A DNA stretch of 64,000 nt. It comes from Frisingicoccus sp009929615. Its GTDB lineage: Bacteria; Bacillota; Clostridia; Lachnospirales; Lachnospiraceae. Below, in pieces: positions 18,011 to 26,886 of this stretch. The position numbers and the translations under genes are program-made. The stretch's first letter is position 1. Each line of letters opens with the position of its first letter. The stretch spans positions 186,001 to 250,000 of the forward strand of contig JAQUXR010000001.1 of the NCBI GenBank assembly GCA_028692275.1, in the 5' to 3' direction. A model generated the notes under the pieces. That model had not been told where the DNA came from, searched no databases, and was given only the letters and a program-made list of their open reading frames with translations.

Positions 18011-19303
18011 CTATGACAATTCTCTGTCATCCGGTACAAAATGAAAAACAATGCTGGCCAGAATAAATAAAATAATGATACTTGCAACTCCATAATTGGC
18101 CTTTCCTGTTGCCAGCGAAATCCAGCCAAAAAGAATAGGGCCGAGAATTGCAGCAAATTTTCCGAAGATATTATAGAATCCAAAAAACTCGTTGGCTTGA
18201 TTTTTCGGAACAATTTTCCCAAAATAGGAACGGCTCAATGCCTGTATGCCACCCTGAGCGGTTCCAACTAACATGGCAAGAATCCAGAACATAATTGTCA
18301 ATGTTTTTTCATCCTTATCCGGACTCATAAAGAAAGCCACAATACAAATCACACAATAGGTTAGAATTCCAAGGTTCAGCGTTCGTTTTGTGCCGAATTT
18401 AGCAGCCAGTTTTCCATAAATAATGGCAAAAGGGAACGCGACAAACTGCGTCACCAGCAAAATCACCAGCAGCATAATACTGCCAATCCCAATGGTACTT
18501 CCATAGGCAGTTGCCATTTTAATAATCGTATCTACGCCATCAATATAGAAAAAGTACGCTAACAGAAAAACAAAGATATGACGATGCTGGCGAATATCCT
18601 TCAAAGTTTTTCCAAGCCGTTTGAAACTTTTCTGTACATAATGTGCTTCCGGCTCAATTCCGTAAACCTGATGAACATCTTTGACAATCGGAATACTAAA
18701 TACAATCCACCACAGTGTTGTAATGATAAATGAAATCTTATAAGACATTTCCAAACTTATCGGTATCTTTCCCAAGGTCGCCAGTACAACTAAAACCATA
18801 CAAATAATAAATGGAATGGTACTTCCGATATATCCCATGGCAAAGCCCAGACTGGATACCCGGTCCATATTCTTATCTTCAGATACATCCACCAAAAAGG
18901 CATCGTAAAATATATTGGCCCCCGCAAAACCAATGGCTGTAATGACATAAACGATGAGCAGCAGCAACCATTGTGTTGATGGTACAAATGCCAATAGGGC
19001 TGTAAATGCTATGCCGGTAAACAAAAAGAACTGAAACATCTTCTTTTTCCTGCCCTTATAATCAGCCATGGTTCCAAGGATTGGCGATAATAAGACAAGC
19101 ACAATGGTCGCCGCCGAATTGGCAAATCCCCAATAGGCATTGGCTGTTACCGCCGGGTCCGCAACTGTGCCTTCCAGTGCTGCTCCTGCAGAACTCAAGA
19201 AATAAAGACTCATAATTGTCGAGGTGACTACCATCGTATAGGCCGAATTTGCCCAGTCATAAAATATCCAGCTGATTTCTTTTTTCGTCAAGTTTTTTAA
19301 CAT
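18011..19303 (-). CDS. MFS transporter, UMF1 family
   Basis: 430 residues with about 12 hydrophobic helices. The start MLKNLTKKEISWIFYDWANSAYTMVVTSTI contains the YDWANSAY signature of the UMF1 (Atg22-like) branch of the major facilitator superfamily. Loops KGRKKKMFQFF and KFGTKRTLNL are at the expected A-like motif positions. The substrate is unknown. It overlaps the upstream phosphodiesterase gene by 7 bases, so they are co-transcribed, and a good AAGGAG site precedes the start. Confidence 0.87.
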   Translation of the reverse strand: MLKNLTKKEISWIFYDWANSAYTMVVTSTIMSLYFLSSAGAALEGTVADPAVTANAYWGFANSAATIVLVLLSPILGTMADYKGRKKKMFQFFLFTGIAFTALLAFVPSTQWLLLLIVYVITAIGFAGANIFYDAFLVDVSEDKNMDRVSSLGFAMGYIGSTIPFIICMVLVVLATLGKIPISLEMSYKISFIITTLWWIVFSIPIVKDVHQVYGIEPEAHYVQKSFKRLGKTLKDIRQHRHIFVFLLAYFFYIDGVDTIIKMATAYGSTIGIGSIMLLVILLVTQFVAFPFAIIYGKLAAKFGTKRTLNLGILTYCVICIVAFFMSPDKDEKTLTIMFWILAMLVGTAQGGIQALSRSYFGKIVPKNQANEFFGFYNIFGKFAAILGPILFGWISLATGKANYGVASIIILFILASIVFHFVPDDRELS

Positions 19304-20583
19304 AGCTGCTCCTTTTCCAGAATGCTTTCAAGCACCCGGCCATCTGTCTGTCCCAAATCAAGCCCAAGTAATGCTGCAAAAGTTGGTCCCTCATCTACCA
19401 AACTCATTTTTTCTATCTGCTGTCCCTTTAAAACGCCAGGACCTTTAATTCCGAAAAAAGTCTGATACCCAGGCTTCTCCGGACGATATCCATGACAGCC
19501 TTTATGCTCGCCCTTTACCGTGGCACGCATATAGGTTTCTGCCTTGTCGCTAAAGAAATACCCGTCTTTTGCTTCTACCATAAAGGCACATCTGCCATCA
19601 GCTCCCATTTTTGCTGCACTTGCACCTGTATATATGGCCTCAATTCCACTATTCTCTGCGAATTTCAACTGACAAAGCACTTCATAAACTTCTTTATACA
19701 GAGCTTTATCCTTAATGTAAATATAGGCACTTCCATCACAGGATTTCGAATAGACCTGAAAGCTTTGGATTCTATCACCTTTTTTGCGGAGCCATCCGCG
19801 TTTCCAGAATTCATAATTTAAACAGATAAACTTTTCCACATCTTTCTGGCTGTGGTCACCAAGCAGAGCAAATACGGTATCTTCTGCCATTCCCAGTGCT
19901 TCCAGCAAGTCCTGGATTTCCATAAGGCGTTCACTGTGCCGCTCCATAGCCGCCCAGGTTTCTGCGGCTTCAGTACCATAATCATGCTTCTGGCTGTCCA
20001 CATCTGTAAAATGGACCAGCGTCAAATCCGGTCTGTATTTCTCCAATGTATATTTCAAAGAAGCGTGGGTGAAATTATCCAGTTCCGGTTCACTTTTTCC
20101 ATTTCTTAAATGCCCAAATTTCTGATTCAAAAGGAACTGATAGAATGGTGTCCCATTTCTAAGCGATGTCAGAATCTGATTCGTCCATGGACGATTGGCA
20201 AATATCTCCGGTACATTATAGGTTATTTTAGATCGTGCCGTTACCGGCCAGAGCAATGCTGCTACTTTCATTCCCTGAGCCAGTGCTTCATCATACAAAG
20301 TTGTTCCCTGAATATATCTTCGCTGCCAATACCAGTCCGGAGACTTACGTCCCGGTTGCAATCTTGTATTATCAATCACTCCGTGATTCTTTGGATAACG
20401 GCCTGTAATAATGGATGTATGTGCCGGATACGTAATACTTGGATAGATAGAATCCACATTCATACAGCTGCTGGCATCCGCAAAAAAACGCTTAAATCCC
20501 GGAAGTTCCTTAGCTTTTTCTATATCACGGCTGCCAACAGCATCCAGCGATATAATTATCATTTTAGGCCTTTTTCCACTCAT
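19297..20583 (-). CDS. Alkaline phosphatase-superfamily phosphodiesterase (NPP type)
   Basis: About 428 residues from the ATG at 20583 (AAGGTG upstream); ATG at 20562, just past the preceding stop, is also possible. Metal and nucleophile motifs of type I phosphodiesterase/nucleotide pyrophosphatases are visible: IIISLDAVGSRD (metal Asp), PSITYPAHTSIITGRYPKNHG (Thr nucleophile in ITYP), VHFTDVDSQKHDYG, LLGDHSQKDV and CHGYRP. No signal peptide, so probably cytoplasmic. Substrate unknown. It sits between a histidine phosphatase and an MFS transporter in one operon, which suggests salvage of a phosphorylated compound (inference). Confidence 0.85.
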   Translation of the reverse strand: MSGKRPKMIIISLDAVGSRDIEKAKELPGFKRFFADASSCMNVDSIYPSITYPAHTSIITGRYPKNHGVIDNTRLQPGRKSPDWYWQRRYIQGTTLYDEALAQGMKVAALLWPVTARSKITYNVPEIFANRPWTNQILTSLRNGTPFYQFLLNQKFGHLRNGKSEPELDNFTHASLKYTLEKYRPDLTLVHFTDVDSQKHDYGTEAAETWAAMERHSERLMEIQDLLEALGMAEDTVFALLGDHSQKDVEKFICLNYEFWKRGWLRKKGDRIQSFQVYSKSCDGSAYIYIKDKALYKEVYEVLCQLKFAENSGIEAIYTGASAAKMGADGRCAFMVEAKDGYFFSDKAETYMRATVKGEHKGCHGYRPEKPGYQTFFGIKGPGVLKGQQIEKMSLVDEGPTFAALLGLDLGQTDGRVLESILEKEQLC

Positions 20584-21184
20584 AAAACACCTTATTCTCC
20601 TCAATAATGTTAAATCCATCATTGGAATAATCTACAATGGTTACCCCGCAGTTTCTCTGAAGCGAACCTTTCCAATATTCCTCTATCTTTGACTGACGAA
20701 TATGCCGCATCATAGCCTTGTTCACTGCACCATGAGCCACAATCATAACTCTCTCGTCATTCTTATGTTTTTCAACGATATCCTTTAAAAAATCTGCCGC
20801 ACGTTCACATACTGTATCAATAGATTCGCCGCCTTCCGGTGCTTCATAAACTTCCGGTTTATCAAAAAAAGCCGCAAATTTACTTGTCTTATCCCCTTTG
20901 ATTTTCGTAAAGTCTGCTCCTTCGAGAACTCCGAAACCGATTTCCTTGATACGCTCATCAACAACAACCGGCAAGTCTCTGTCCCCTTTTAAAATGCATG
21001 CTGTTTCATAGGCACGTTTCAGCGGACTTGCATAAATAGCATCAAAACCCATATCTTTTAACGCATCCGCTGTTTCATAGGCCACACTGCGTCCCTCTTC
21101 CGTTAATTCAATATCTGACCAACCCTGTATACGCTGTGCTTCATTCCAGTATGTTTTTCCATGTCTTATAATATAAAGTTCCAT
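20564..21184 (-). CDS. Histidine phosphatase family protein (phosphoglycerate mutase-like)
   Basis: 206 residues. The catalytic RHG box (YIIRHGKTYWN) is at the N-terminus, RIQGWSDIELTEEGR follows, the proton-donor Glu lies in KEIGFGVLEG and the second catalytic His in MIVAHGAVNKAM. The RIQG-type motif places it with broad-specificity phosphatases rather than glycolytic mutase. First gene of a probable operon with the NPP-type enzyme and the transporter, located 6 bases downstream of rarA. Confidence 0.88.
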   Translation of the reverse strand: MELYIIRHGKTYWNEAQRIQGWSDIELTEEGRSVAYETADALKDMGFDAIYASPLKRAYETACILKGDRDLPVVVDERIKEIGFGVLEGADFTKIKGDKTSKFAAFFDKPEVYEAPEGGESIDTVCERAADFLKDIVEKHKNDERVMIVAHGAVNKAMMRHIRQSKIEEYWKGSLQRNCGVTIVDYSNDGFNIIEENKVFYEWKKA

Positions 21185-21190
21185 TTTGTC

Positions 21191-22513
21191 TTATCCTTCC
21201 TGTTTTAATTCTTCAAGCCATTCTTTCATCCTAGCTTCATATCCCAAATCGCCGCTCCGGTAGAATTTATGACCTTCCACTTCATCCGGCAGATATTGTT
21301 GTTTAACATAATGATTTTCGAAATCGTGAGCATACTTATAATCCAGCCCATGTCCCAAATTCTTTGCTCCAGAATAATGTGCGTCCTGCAAATATGGTGG
21401 TATATGTTCTGTTTTATGCTTAGCCACCCAGTCCATGGCCTCGTTAATTGCCATATAGGCCGCATTGCTTTTCGGAGCACAGGCCACATAAATAGCCGCC
21501 TGAGCCAGCGGAATCCGTGCTTCCGGCATACCGAGCCGCTCTACCGCCTGAGCTGCACTTACAGCAACTGTCAATGCCTGTGGGTCTGCATTTCCCACAT
21601 CCTCCGCCGCACATATCATAATTCTCCGAGCTACAAAGGCAACTTCTTCGCCTCCATACAGCATCCGGGCCAGATAATATACCGCTGCATCCGGGTCTGA
21701 ACCCCGCATACTTTTAATAAATGCAGAAATCGTATCATAATGGTTATCTCCATCTTTATCATAGAGCGTCACCCGCTTTTGAATACACTCAGCAGCCACA
21801 TCCAGCGTGATATGAATCTTTCCGTCCGCTGAAGGTTCTGTTGTCAAAATACCAAGTTCTACAGCATTCAGTGCATTTCTTGCATCTCCATTACTCATAT
21901 CTGCTAAAAATTCAACAGCCTCATCACTGATTTCACCGTGATAGGCCCCCATTCCCTTTTCCACATCATAGACAGCCCGCTTCAAAAGAATCGCAATATC
22001 CTCTTTATTCAGAGGTTCCAGCTGGAAAACGATAGAACGGGATATAAGTGCACTATTGACCTCAAAATACGGATTCTCTGTCGTTGCACCAATTAATACA
22101 ACAGTTCCGTCTTCTACAAAAGGAAGCAGATAATCCTGCTGACTCTTATTAAAACGATGTATTTCATCTACAAATAAAATGGTCTTCTGACCATACATGC
22201 CCATTCTTTCTTTTGCTGCCGCAGTCACCTGCTCCATGTCTTTTTTTCCGGCAACAGTCGCATTCAACTGGGTAAATTCCGCCTTTGTCGTATTCGCAAT
22301 AACCCGGGCAATGGTTGTTTTTCCTGTTCCCGGAGGGCCATAAAGAATAATGGAACTTACTTTATCCGCTTTAATCGCACGATAGAGCAATTTACCTTCT
22401 CCCAGAATATGCTGCTGGCCGACAATATCCTCCAAGGTTTCCGGACGGAGCCGGGATGCCAGTGGCGATTCTTTTTCCATAGTATTGCTACGCATATAAT
22501 CAAATAAATCCAT
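21191..22513 (-). CDS. rarA: Replication-associated recombination protein A (RarA/MgsA AAA+ ATPase)
   Basis: 440 residues. RPETLEDIVGQQHILGEGKLL begins the clamp-loader-like AAA+ domain; Walker A GPPGTGKTT, Walker B FVDEIHRFNKSQQDYLLP and sensor GATTENPYFEVNSALISR are intact. The C-terminal MgsA domain has the hallmark YLARMLYGGEEVAFVARRI...DVGNADP. It acts at stalled forks with SSB and polymerases. Confidence 0.95.
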   Translation of the reverse strand: MDLFDYMRSNTMEKESPLASRLRPETLEDIVGQQHILGEGKLLYRAIKADKVSSIILYGPPGTGKTTIARVIANTTKAEFTQLNATVAGKKDMEQVTAAAKERMGMYGQKTILFVDEIHRFNKSQQDYLLPFVEDGTVVLIGATTENPYFEVNSALISRSIVFQLEPLNKEDIAILLKRAVYDVEKGMGAYHGEISDEAVEFLADMSNGDARNALNAVELGILTTEPSADGKIHITLDVAAECIQKRVTLYDKDGDNHYDTISAFIKSMRGSDPDAAVYYLARMLYGGEEVAFVARRIMICAAEDVGNADPQALTVAVSAAQAVERLGMPEARIPLAQAAIYVACAPKSNAAYMAINEAMDWVAKHKTEHIPPYLQDAHYSGAKNLGHGLDYKYAHDFENHYVKQQYLPDEVEGHKFYRSGDLGYEARMKEWLEELKQEG

Positions 22514-22690
22514 TATATTTCACCCACTTTCATTTCTATCCACTGAAACCATTCTAACATTGCCTGTTCTGAACCGCAACGAAAAAAAGTTAATAATAGT
22601 TTTATAATTGTTTCATGGGATTTTCATTGCTAATCCGTCATAATTTGATAAAATATAATATGAACCTATCGTAGCAAAGGAGATATCCAT

Positions 22691-23629
22691 ATGCCCGGAC
22701 TAATTACAAATTACTTATTCGGAGAACGTGCCTACCAGTCCCTCTCTCCGAATTACCTGAAAGAAGTCATCCGAAAAAATACCAACGCTTATCGGATGGG
22801 CTTGCAGGGACCAGATATTTTCTATTATTATCTGAATTCCTATGCTAAAAAGAAAAAAAATAATATTTGCAATATTCTCCACGAGAAGAATACCGGTGCT
22901 TTCATTGACAGTATGCTGGAATATGCCTCTGTCCTGGATACCGAAGATAAGGAGATATGTCTGGCCTATATTGCCGGCTTCCTGTGCCACTATGCACTGG
23001 ATACCCATACCCATCCCTATCTTCATTCCCGTATGATGTCTGATTTTGAAGAGAATCCCAAACTATGCCGGGACCCTTTTTATTATCGACGTCTCGAAAC
23101 CATGATGGATACTCTTTTATTAAAACGCCTGAATCACATGGAACCTTCCCAGTTGAACCTGGAAGCCCTTGTTTCTGTCAGTAAGCGAGAGCGGCATCAG
23201 ATATCGGATTGTCTCTTATATGCACTCCGGTCAACCTACCATTACCGTCTTTCCCGAAAAACTGTCGTTAAGGTTCTGGCCTCTGTGCGTAATACATGTA
23301 TTTTCCTTCAGACGAATCCCCGGATGCGCCAGCGTCTGCTCTGTTTCTTTGAAAACTGTCTGAAGGTTACACCATCCAAAACGTGTTTTATTTATCCGGA
23401 ATATCACGGAGACCCTCACGACTATCTGAATGAGAGTAAACGCACCTGGTTTTCGGAAAGTAACGATACACCTCATACGGAATCGGTTTTTGAACTGCTG
23501 AATACCGCGAATATTTTTAGCAACCAGATTCTTGAAGCCTTTGATGACTATCTGGCATGGCACGGAAGTCTTGACCATCTGGATCAGGTGATTGGCTCCC
23601 GTTCTTATTACACCGGAGAAATCTGTTAG
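22691..23629 (+). CDS. Zinc-dependent phospholipase C family protein
   Basis: 312 residues, preceded by AAAGGAG. The N-terminal MPGLITNYLFGERAY and the His/Asp pattern GLQGPDIFYYY, HEKNTGAFIDSM and GFLCHYALDTHTHPYLHSR match the Zn-dependent PLC fold, where three metal ions are held by His and Asp residues. No signal peptide is visible, so it is not an obvious exotoxin. Related proteins are common and uncharacterised in Clostridia. It is a single-gene unit with its own terminator. Confidence 0.8.
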   Translation: MPGLITNYLFGERAYQSLSPNYLKEVIRKNTNAYRMGLQGPDIFYYYLNSYAKKKKNNICNILHEKNTGAFIDSMLEYASVLDTEDKEICLAYIAGFLCHYALDTHTHPYLHSRMMSDFEENPKLCRDPFYYRRLETMMDTLLLKRLNHMEPSQLNLEALVSVSKRERHQISDCLLYALRSTYHYRLSRKTVVKVLASVRNTCIFLQTNPRMRQRLLCFFENCLKVTPSKTCFIYPEYHGDPHDYLNESKRTWFSESNDTPHTESVFELLNTANIFSNQILEAFDDYLAWHGSLDHLDQVIGSRSYYTGEIC

Positions 23630-23651
23630 TTATTATACATGTCTAATGTAA

Positions 23652-23687
23652 GAAAGAAGTTACGTCTATGTAATTTCTTTCTTTTTT
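23652..23687 (+). terminator. Terminator of the phospholipase C-like gene
   Basis: A 12-bp stem (GAAAGAAGTTAC with GTAATTTCTTTC, one G-U pair) followed by TTTTTT. Confidence 0.8.
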
Positions 23688-23694
23688 ATTCTAT

Positions 23695-23734
23695 AAAAAA
23701 GCCCTGAAAATCCTCATCTGAGAATCTTCAAGGC
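23695..23734 (-). terminator. Terminator of pfkA
   Basis: On the minus strand GCCTTGAAGATTCTCA pairs with TGAGGATTTTCAGGGC (16 positions, with G-U pairs), followed by TTTTTT. It lies 8 bases beyond the pfkA stop. Confidence 0.85.
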
Positions 23735-23741
23735 ATTCATT

Positions 23742-24716
23742 TTAATATACAGACATCAGGCGGCTAATCAAAAACTGATATTCATCAATTCCCTTTTCCA
23801 TAGCCAAAGCCTCATCTATATTATAATCTACATATTTTCCATCCTTATAACAGATGACCCGGTTCGTTTCACCCCTAAGAAGCAGGTCCACACTATAAGC
23901 TCCCATCGTTGCTGCAACAACTCTATCCCGGGCAGTCGGAGAGCCACCCCTCTGAATATGTCCCAGAACCGTTGCACGGGTTTCAATACCTGTCGCTGCT
24001 TCAATCCGGCGTGCCAGACGGTTGGTATGCCCAACACCTTCTGCATTAATAATCACATGATGCGTCTTTCCCCTGGCCCGGTTGTGCATAATCGCATCAA
24101 TTAAATCCTGCTCTTTAAAAGCTTCCCGTTCCGGTATAAGAATCCCATCTGCACCATTCGCCAACTGGCACCACAGAGCAATGTATCCCGCATTTCTTCC
24201 CATAACTTCAATGATACTGCACCGTTCATGGGATGTAGAGGTATCTTTAATCTTGTCAATGGCACTCATCGCGGTATTCACCGCGGTATCAAAGCCAATG
24301 GTATAATCTGTACAGTCAATATCCAAATCAATCGTTCCCGGTATGCCAATGGTGTTTATCCCCATTTCAGATAATTTCTGAGCACCTCTAAAGGAACCAT
24401 CGCCTCCAATAACAATCAGACCGTCAATGCCATTATCCCGTAAAATCTGAGCACCTTTTTCCTGGCCTTCTCTCGTCGTAAATTCCTCACATCTGGCTGT
24501 AAAAAGAATCGTTCCACCCAAACGTGCAATCTCCGATACCATCCGGGAATTCATATCAATAATCTCATTATTCAGCAATCCGGCATAGCCCCGCTTAATT
24601 CCCTTGACCTTCATTCCACCGGCCAGTGCTGTACGTACAGCCGCACGAATCGCTGCATTCATTCCAGGGGCATCGCCGCCACTGGTAAGAATTCCTACCG
24701 TTTTTACTTCTGCCAT
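23742..24716 (-). CDS. pfkA: 6-phosphofructokinase
   Basis: 324 residues, normal for bacterial PfkA. GILTSGGDAPGMNAAIRAAV, VIGGDGSFRGAQKL (second Gly after GGD indicates ATP rather than pyrophosphate use), GTIDLDID with catalytic Asp, MGRNAGYIAL and LGHIQRGGSPTARDR are present. It phosphorylates fructose-6-phosphate in glycolysis. A strong AAGGAGG site precedes the ATG, and it has a dedicated terminator. Confidence 0.96.
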   Translation of the reverse strand: MAEVKTVGILTSGGDAPGMNAAIRAAVRTALAGGMKVKGIKRGYAGLLNNEIIDMNSRMVSEIARLGGTILFTARCEEFTTREGQEKGAQILRDNGIDGLIVIGGDGSFRGAQKLSEMGINTIGIPGTIDLDIDCTDYTIGFDTAVNTAMSAIDKIKDTSTSHERCSIIEVMGRNAGYIALWCQLANGADGILIPEREAFKEQDLIDAIMHNRARGKTHHVIINAEGVGHTNRLARRIEAATGIETRATVLGHIQRGGSPTARDRVVAATMGAYSVDLLLRGETNRVICYKDGKYVDYNIDEALAMEKGIDEYQFLISRLMSVY

Positions 24717-24733
24717 AGATGTTCCTCCTTACT

Positions 24734-25387
24734 TTACTTAAGAATCATTTTACCACCCCTGTCCAGCACGGACAAGGGTCTTCCTATGATATTCATTCCC
24801 TTTAATACTGCAAATCCATCACGGATTTCAAATTTTGTATAAGCTCCCTGTTCTATTTCCAAATGCCAGATATTTGTAGCATCCATACCTAACAAATGGC
24901 ACATAATACACTGAATCGTTCCGCCATGCCCTACAAATAATATATTTTCTTCTTCAGATATATCTAAATGTTTCCAGCCTTCAAGCACTCTATGGTTAAA
25001 ATCAAGAAATACTTCGCCCTCTGTCGGCGGACAGTGCACCCAATCATCCATCATATCACGATAATCTTTCGGATAATGTTCTCTGACCTCCGTATAATGG
25101 AGCCCTTCCCATGCGCCAAAATGCATCTCATTCAAAGCCGCTTCTGCCTGCCACTCTGACGGCTCCGGATTCTCTGGATTTTGTCTGGAAAGCACCCCTT
25201 CTGCCGTCTGCATTGTCCTTTTAAGGGCCGATGTAATTACCCGGTCAAATACCACCTCGCTAAGCATGTCTCCAACTGCCTCTGCCTGTTTTCTGCCATT
25301 ATCTGTAATATCTGCATCCAGGCTTCCATAATAAACCTGTTTTACATTGCAATCTGTTTCACCATGGCGTACAAAATAAATAGCCAT
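24734..25387 (-). CDS. Histidine phosphatase family protein (CobC/GpmB-like)
   Basis: About 217 residues from the ATG at 25387, chosen for AAGGAG 8 bases upstream; a frame opening at 25447 lacks support and crosses the trpS terminator. RHGETDCN holds the phospho-accepting His, NEMHFGAWEGL carries the acid residue, and FVGHGGTIQCIM the second His. Close to CobC-type phosphatases, but there are no cobalamin genes nearby. It is 17 bases upstream of pfkA. Confidence 0.85.
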   Translation of the reverse strand: MAIYFVRHGETDCNVKQVYYGSLDADITDNGRKQAEAVGDMLSEVVFDRVITSALKRTMQTAEGVLSRQNPENPEPSEWQAEAALNEMHFGAWEGLHYTEVREHYPKDYRDMMDDWVHCPPTEGEVFLDFNHRVLEGWKHLDISEEENILFVGHGGTIQCIMCHLLGMDATNIWHLEIEQGAYTKFEIRDGFAVLKGMNIIGRPLSVLDRGGKMILK

Positions 25388-25407
25388 TTTATCAAGCTCC
25401 TTAGTAT

Positions 25408-25453
25408 AAAAACTGGCTGTCTTTGAACACTGTGTATTCACGGACAACCAGTT
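25408..25453 (-). terminator. Terminator of trpS
   Basis: Minus strand AACTGGTTGTC pairs with GACAGCCAGTT (one G-U pair), followed by a T-run at 25412-25408. It separates trpS from the following phosphatase gene. Confidence 0.8.
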
Positions 25454-25463
25454 GATTTTTTAT

Positions 25464-26552
25464 TTATTTTTCTGCAAAACGTTTGGACTGCTCCTCAATC
25501 AGCTGAGCATCTTCAAAATAGTTAATCTTCATAGCCCGTTTAACATCTGCAAGGGTCTCAGCCGCTACTCTCTCAGCCTCAATGCTTCCCTTATGGAGGA
25601 TTTCATAAATCTCCGGAATCTTCTTTTCCAATTCCTTACGCCGGTTTCGGATAGGCTCTAACTCTTCCTGCATAATATTATTCAGGAAGCGTTTTACTTT
25701 AACATCTCCAAGACCGCCCCTGCGGTAATGGTCCTTTAATTCATCCAGATTCTTATACTCCGGCCAGAATTTTTCAAAATGTTCTTCCTGACAAAATGCA
25801 TCCAGATAAGTAAATACAGCATTCCCCTCAACCTTGCCCGGGTCCGAAACTTTCAGATGGTCTGGGTCTGTAAACATTCCCATAATCTTCTTCTGAACCT
25901 CTTCCGGTGTATCAGCCAGATAAATACAGTTATTTAAAGATTTACTCATCTTTGCTTTTCCATCCGTTCCGGGTAAGCGGCAGCATACCTCGCTCTCAGG
26001 AATAAGTGCTTCCGGCTCTACCAGAACTTCTCCGTAAACCGAATTAAACTTACGAACTATCTCACGACACTGCTCAATCATCGGAAGCTGGTCATCCCCA
26101 ACCGGAACCGTCGTCGCTTTAAATGCTGTAATATCTGCAGCCTGGCTGATTGGGTAAGTAAAGAAACCAACCGGAATGCTGGCTTCAAAATTACGCATCT
26201 GAATCTCAGCCTTTACTGTCGGATTCCGCTGAAGACGGGATACAGTAACAAGATTCATATAATAAAAACTTAATTCTGTCAGTTCCGGTACCTGTGACTG
26301 AATAAACAGTACAGACTTTTCCGGGTCCAGTCCACATGATAAATAATCCAATGCAACTTCAATAATATTCTGACGCACCTTTTCCGGATTATCTGCATTA
26401 TCTGTCAATGCCTGTGCATCTGCTATCATAATAAAAATTTTATCGTATTCTCCTGAATTCTGAAGTTCTACCCGTCGTTTCAGAGAGCCTACATAATGGC
26501 CCACGTGAAGTCTGCCTGTCGGACGGTCCCCAGTTAAAATAATCTTTTCCAT
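25464..26552 (-). CDS. trpS: Tryptophan--tRNA ligase
   Basis: 362 residues. Class I synthetase signatures: TGDRPTGRLHVGHYVGSL (HIGH-like HVGH), adenylate loop VPVGDDQLPMIEQCREI, and KMSKSLNN. It is read from a start 6 bases after the ArsR gene, so it shares that transcript; no T-box leader lies directly upstream. Confidence 0.95.
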   Translation of the reverse strand: MEKIILTGDRPTGRLHVGHYVGSLKRRVELQNSGEYDKIFIMIADAQALTDNADNPEKVRQNIIEVALDYLSCGLDPEKSVLFIQSQVPELTELSFYYMNLVTVSRLQRNPTVKAEIQMRNFEASIPVGFFTYPISQAADITAFKATTVPVGDDQLPMIEQCREIVRKFNSVYGEVLVEPEALIPESEVCCRLPGTDGKAKMSKSLNNCIYLADTPEEVQKKIMGMFTDPDHLKVSDPGKVEGNAVFTYLDAFCQEEHFEKFWPEYKNLDELKDHYRRGGLGDVKVKRFLNNIMQEELEPIRNRRKELEKKIPEIYEILHKGSIEAERVAAETLADVKRAMKINYFEDAQLIEEQSKRFAEK

Positions 26553-26558
26553 CGTGAA

Positions 26559-26882
26559 TTACTCCTCCATAACGTGCTCAAAGGCTACTTTAAACATTTC
26601 CTGAATATGCTCATCGGCAAGGGAATAATATCTGACTTTACCATCCCGCCGAGTCTTTACAAGTCTGGCCTGTTTCAAAAGTCGAAGCTGATGAGATACG
26701 GCTGACTGGTTCATCTCCAGCAGCAATGCTATATCACCTACGCATAATTCCGACTGACTGAGTGCACATATAATCTTCGCCCTTGTCAAATCTCCAAATG
26801 CTTTAAATAATTCGGCCACTTCTATCAAGTCCTCTTCCTGAGGCATGGCACCTTTAACTTTATCTACCAGATTGTCACTCAT
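26559..26882 (-). CDS. ArsR/SmtB family metal-responsive repressor
   Basis: About 107 residues from MSDNLVDKVK (ATG at 26882); an upstream in-frame start at 26912 would overlap glmM. The winged helix includes ELCVGDIALLLEMNQSAVSHQLRLLKQARLV. In the last helix ADEHIQEMFKVAFEHVMEE gives Asp, His (+2), His (+11) and Glu (+3), spaced like the alpha-5 zinc site Asp-His-His-His of CzrA/SmtB, with Glu as the fourth ligand. This points to a Zn/Co sensor (inference). No metal transporter is adjacent, so the target is not evident. The gene lies between glmM and trpS. Confidence 0.88.
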   Translation of the reverse strand: MSDNLVDKVKGAMPQEEDLIEVAELFKAFGDLTRAKIICALSQSELCVGDIALLLEMNQSAVSHQLRLLKQARLVKTRRDGKVRYYSLADEHIQEMFKVAFEHVMEE

Positions 26883-26886
26883 ATAT

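Noticed and set aside
23742..24716. Pyrophosphate-dependent phosphofructokinase
   Set aside because: The GGDGS motif has Gly, not Asp, at the ATP/PPi-discriminating position, so an ATP enzyme is more likely.
25408..26552. T-box riboswitch for trpS
   Set aside because: trpS starts 6 bases after the ArsR gene, leaving no room for a leader.
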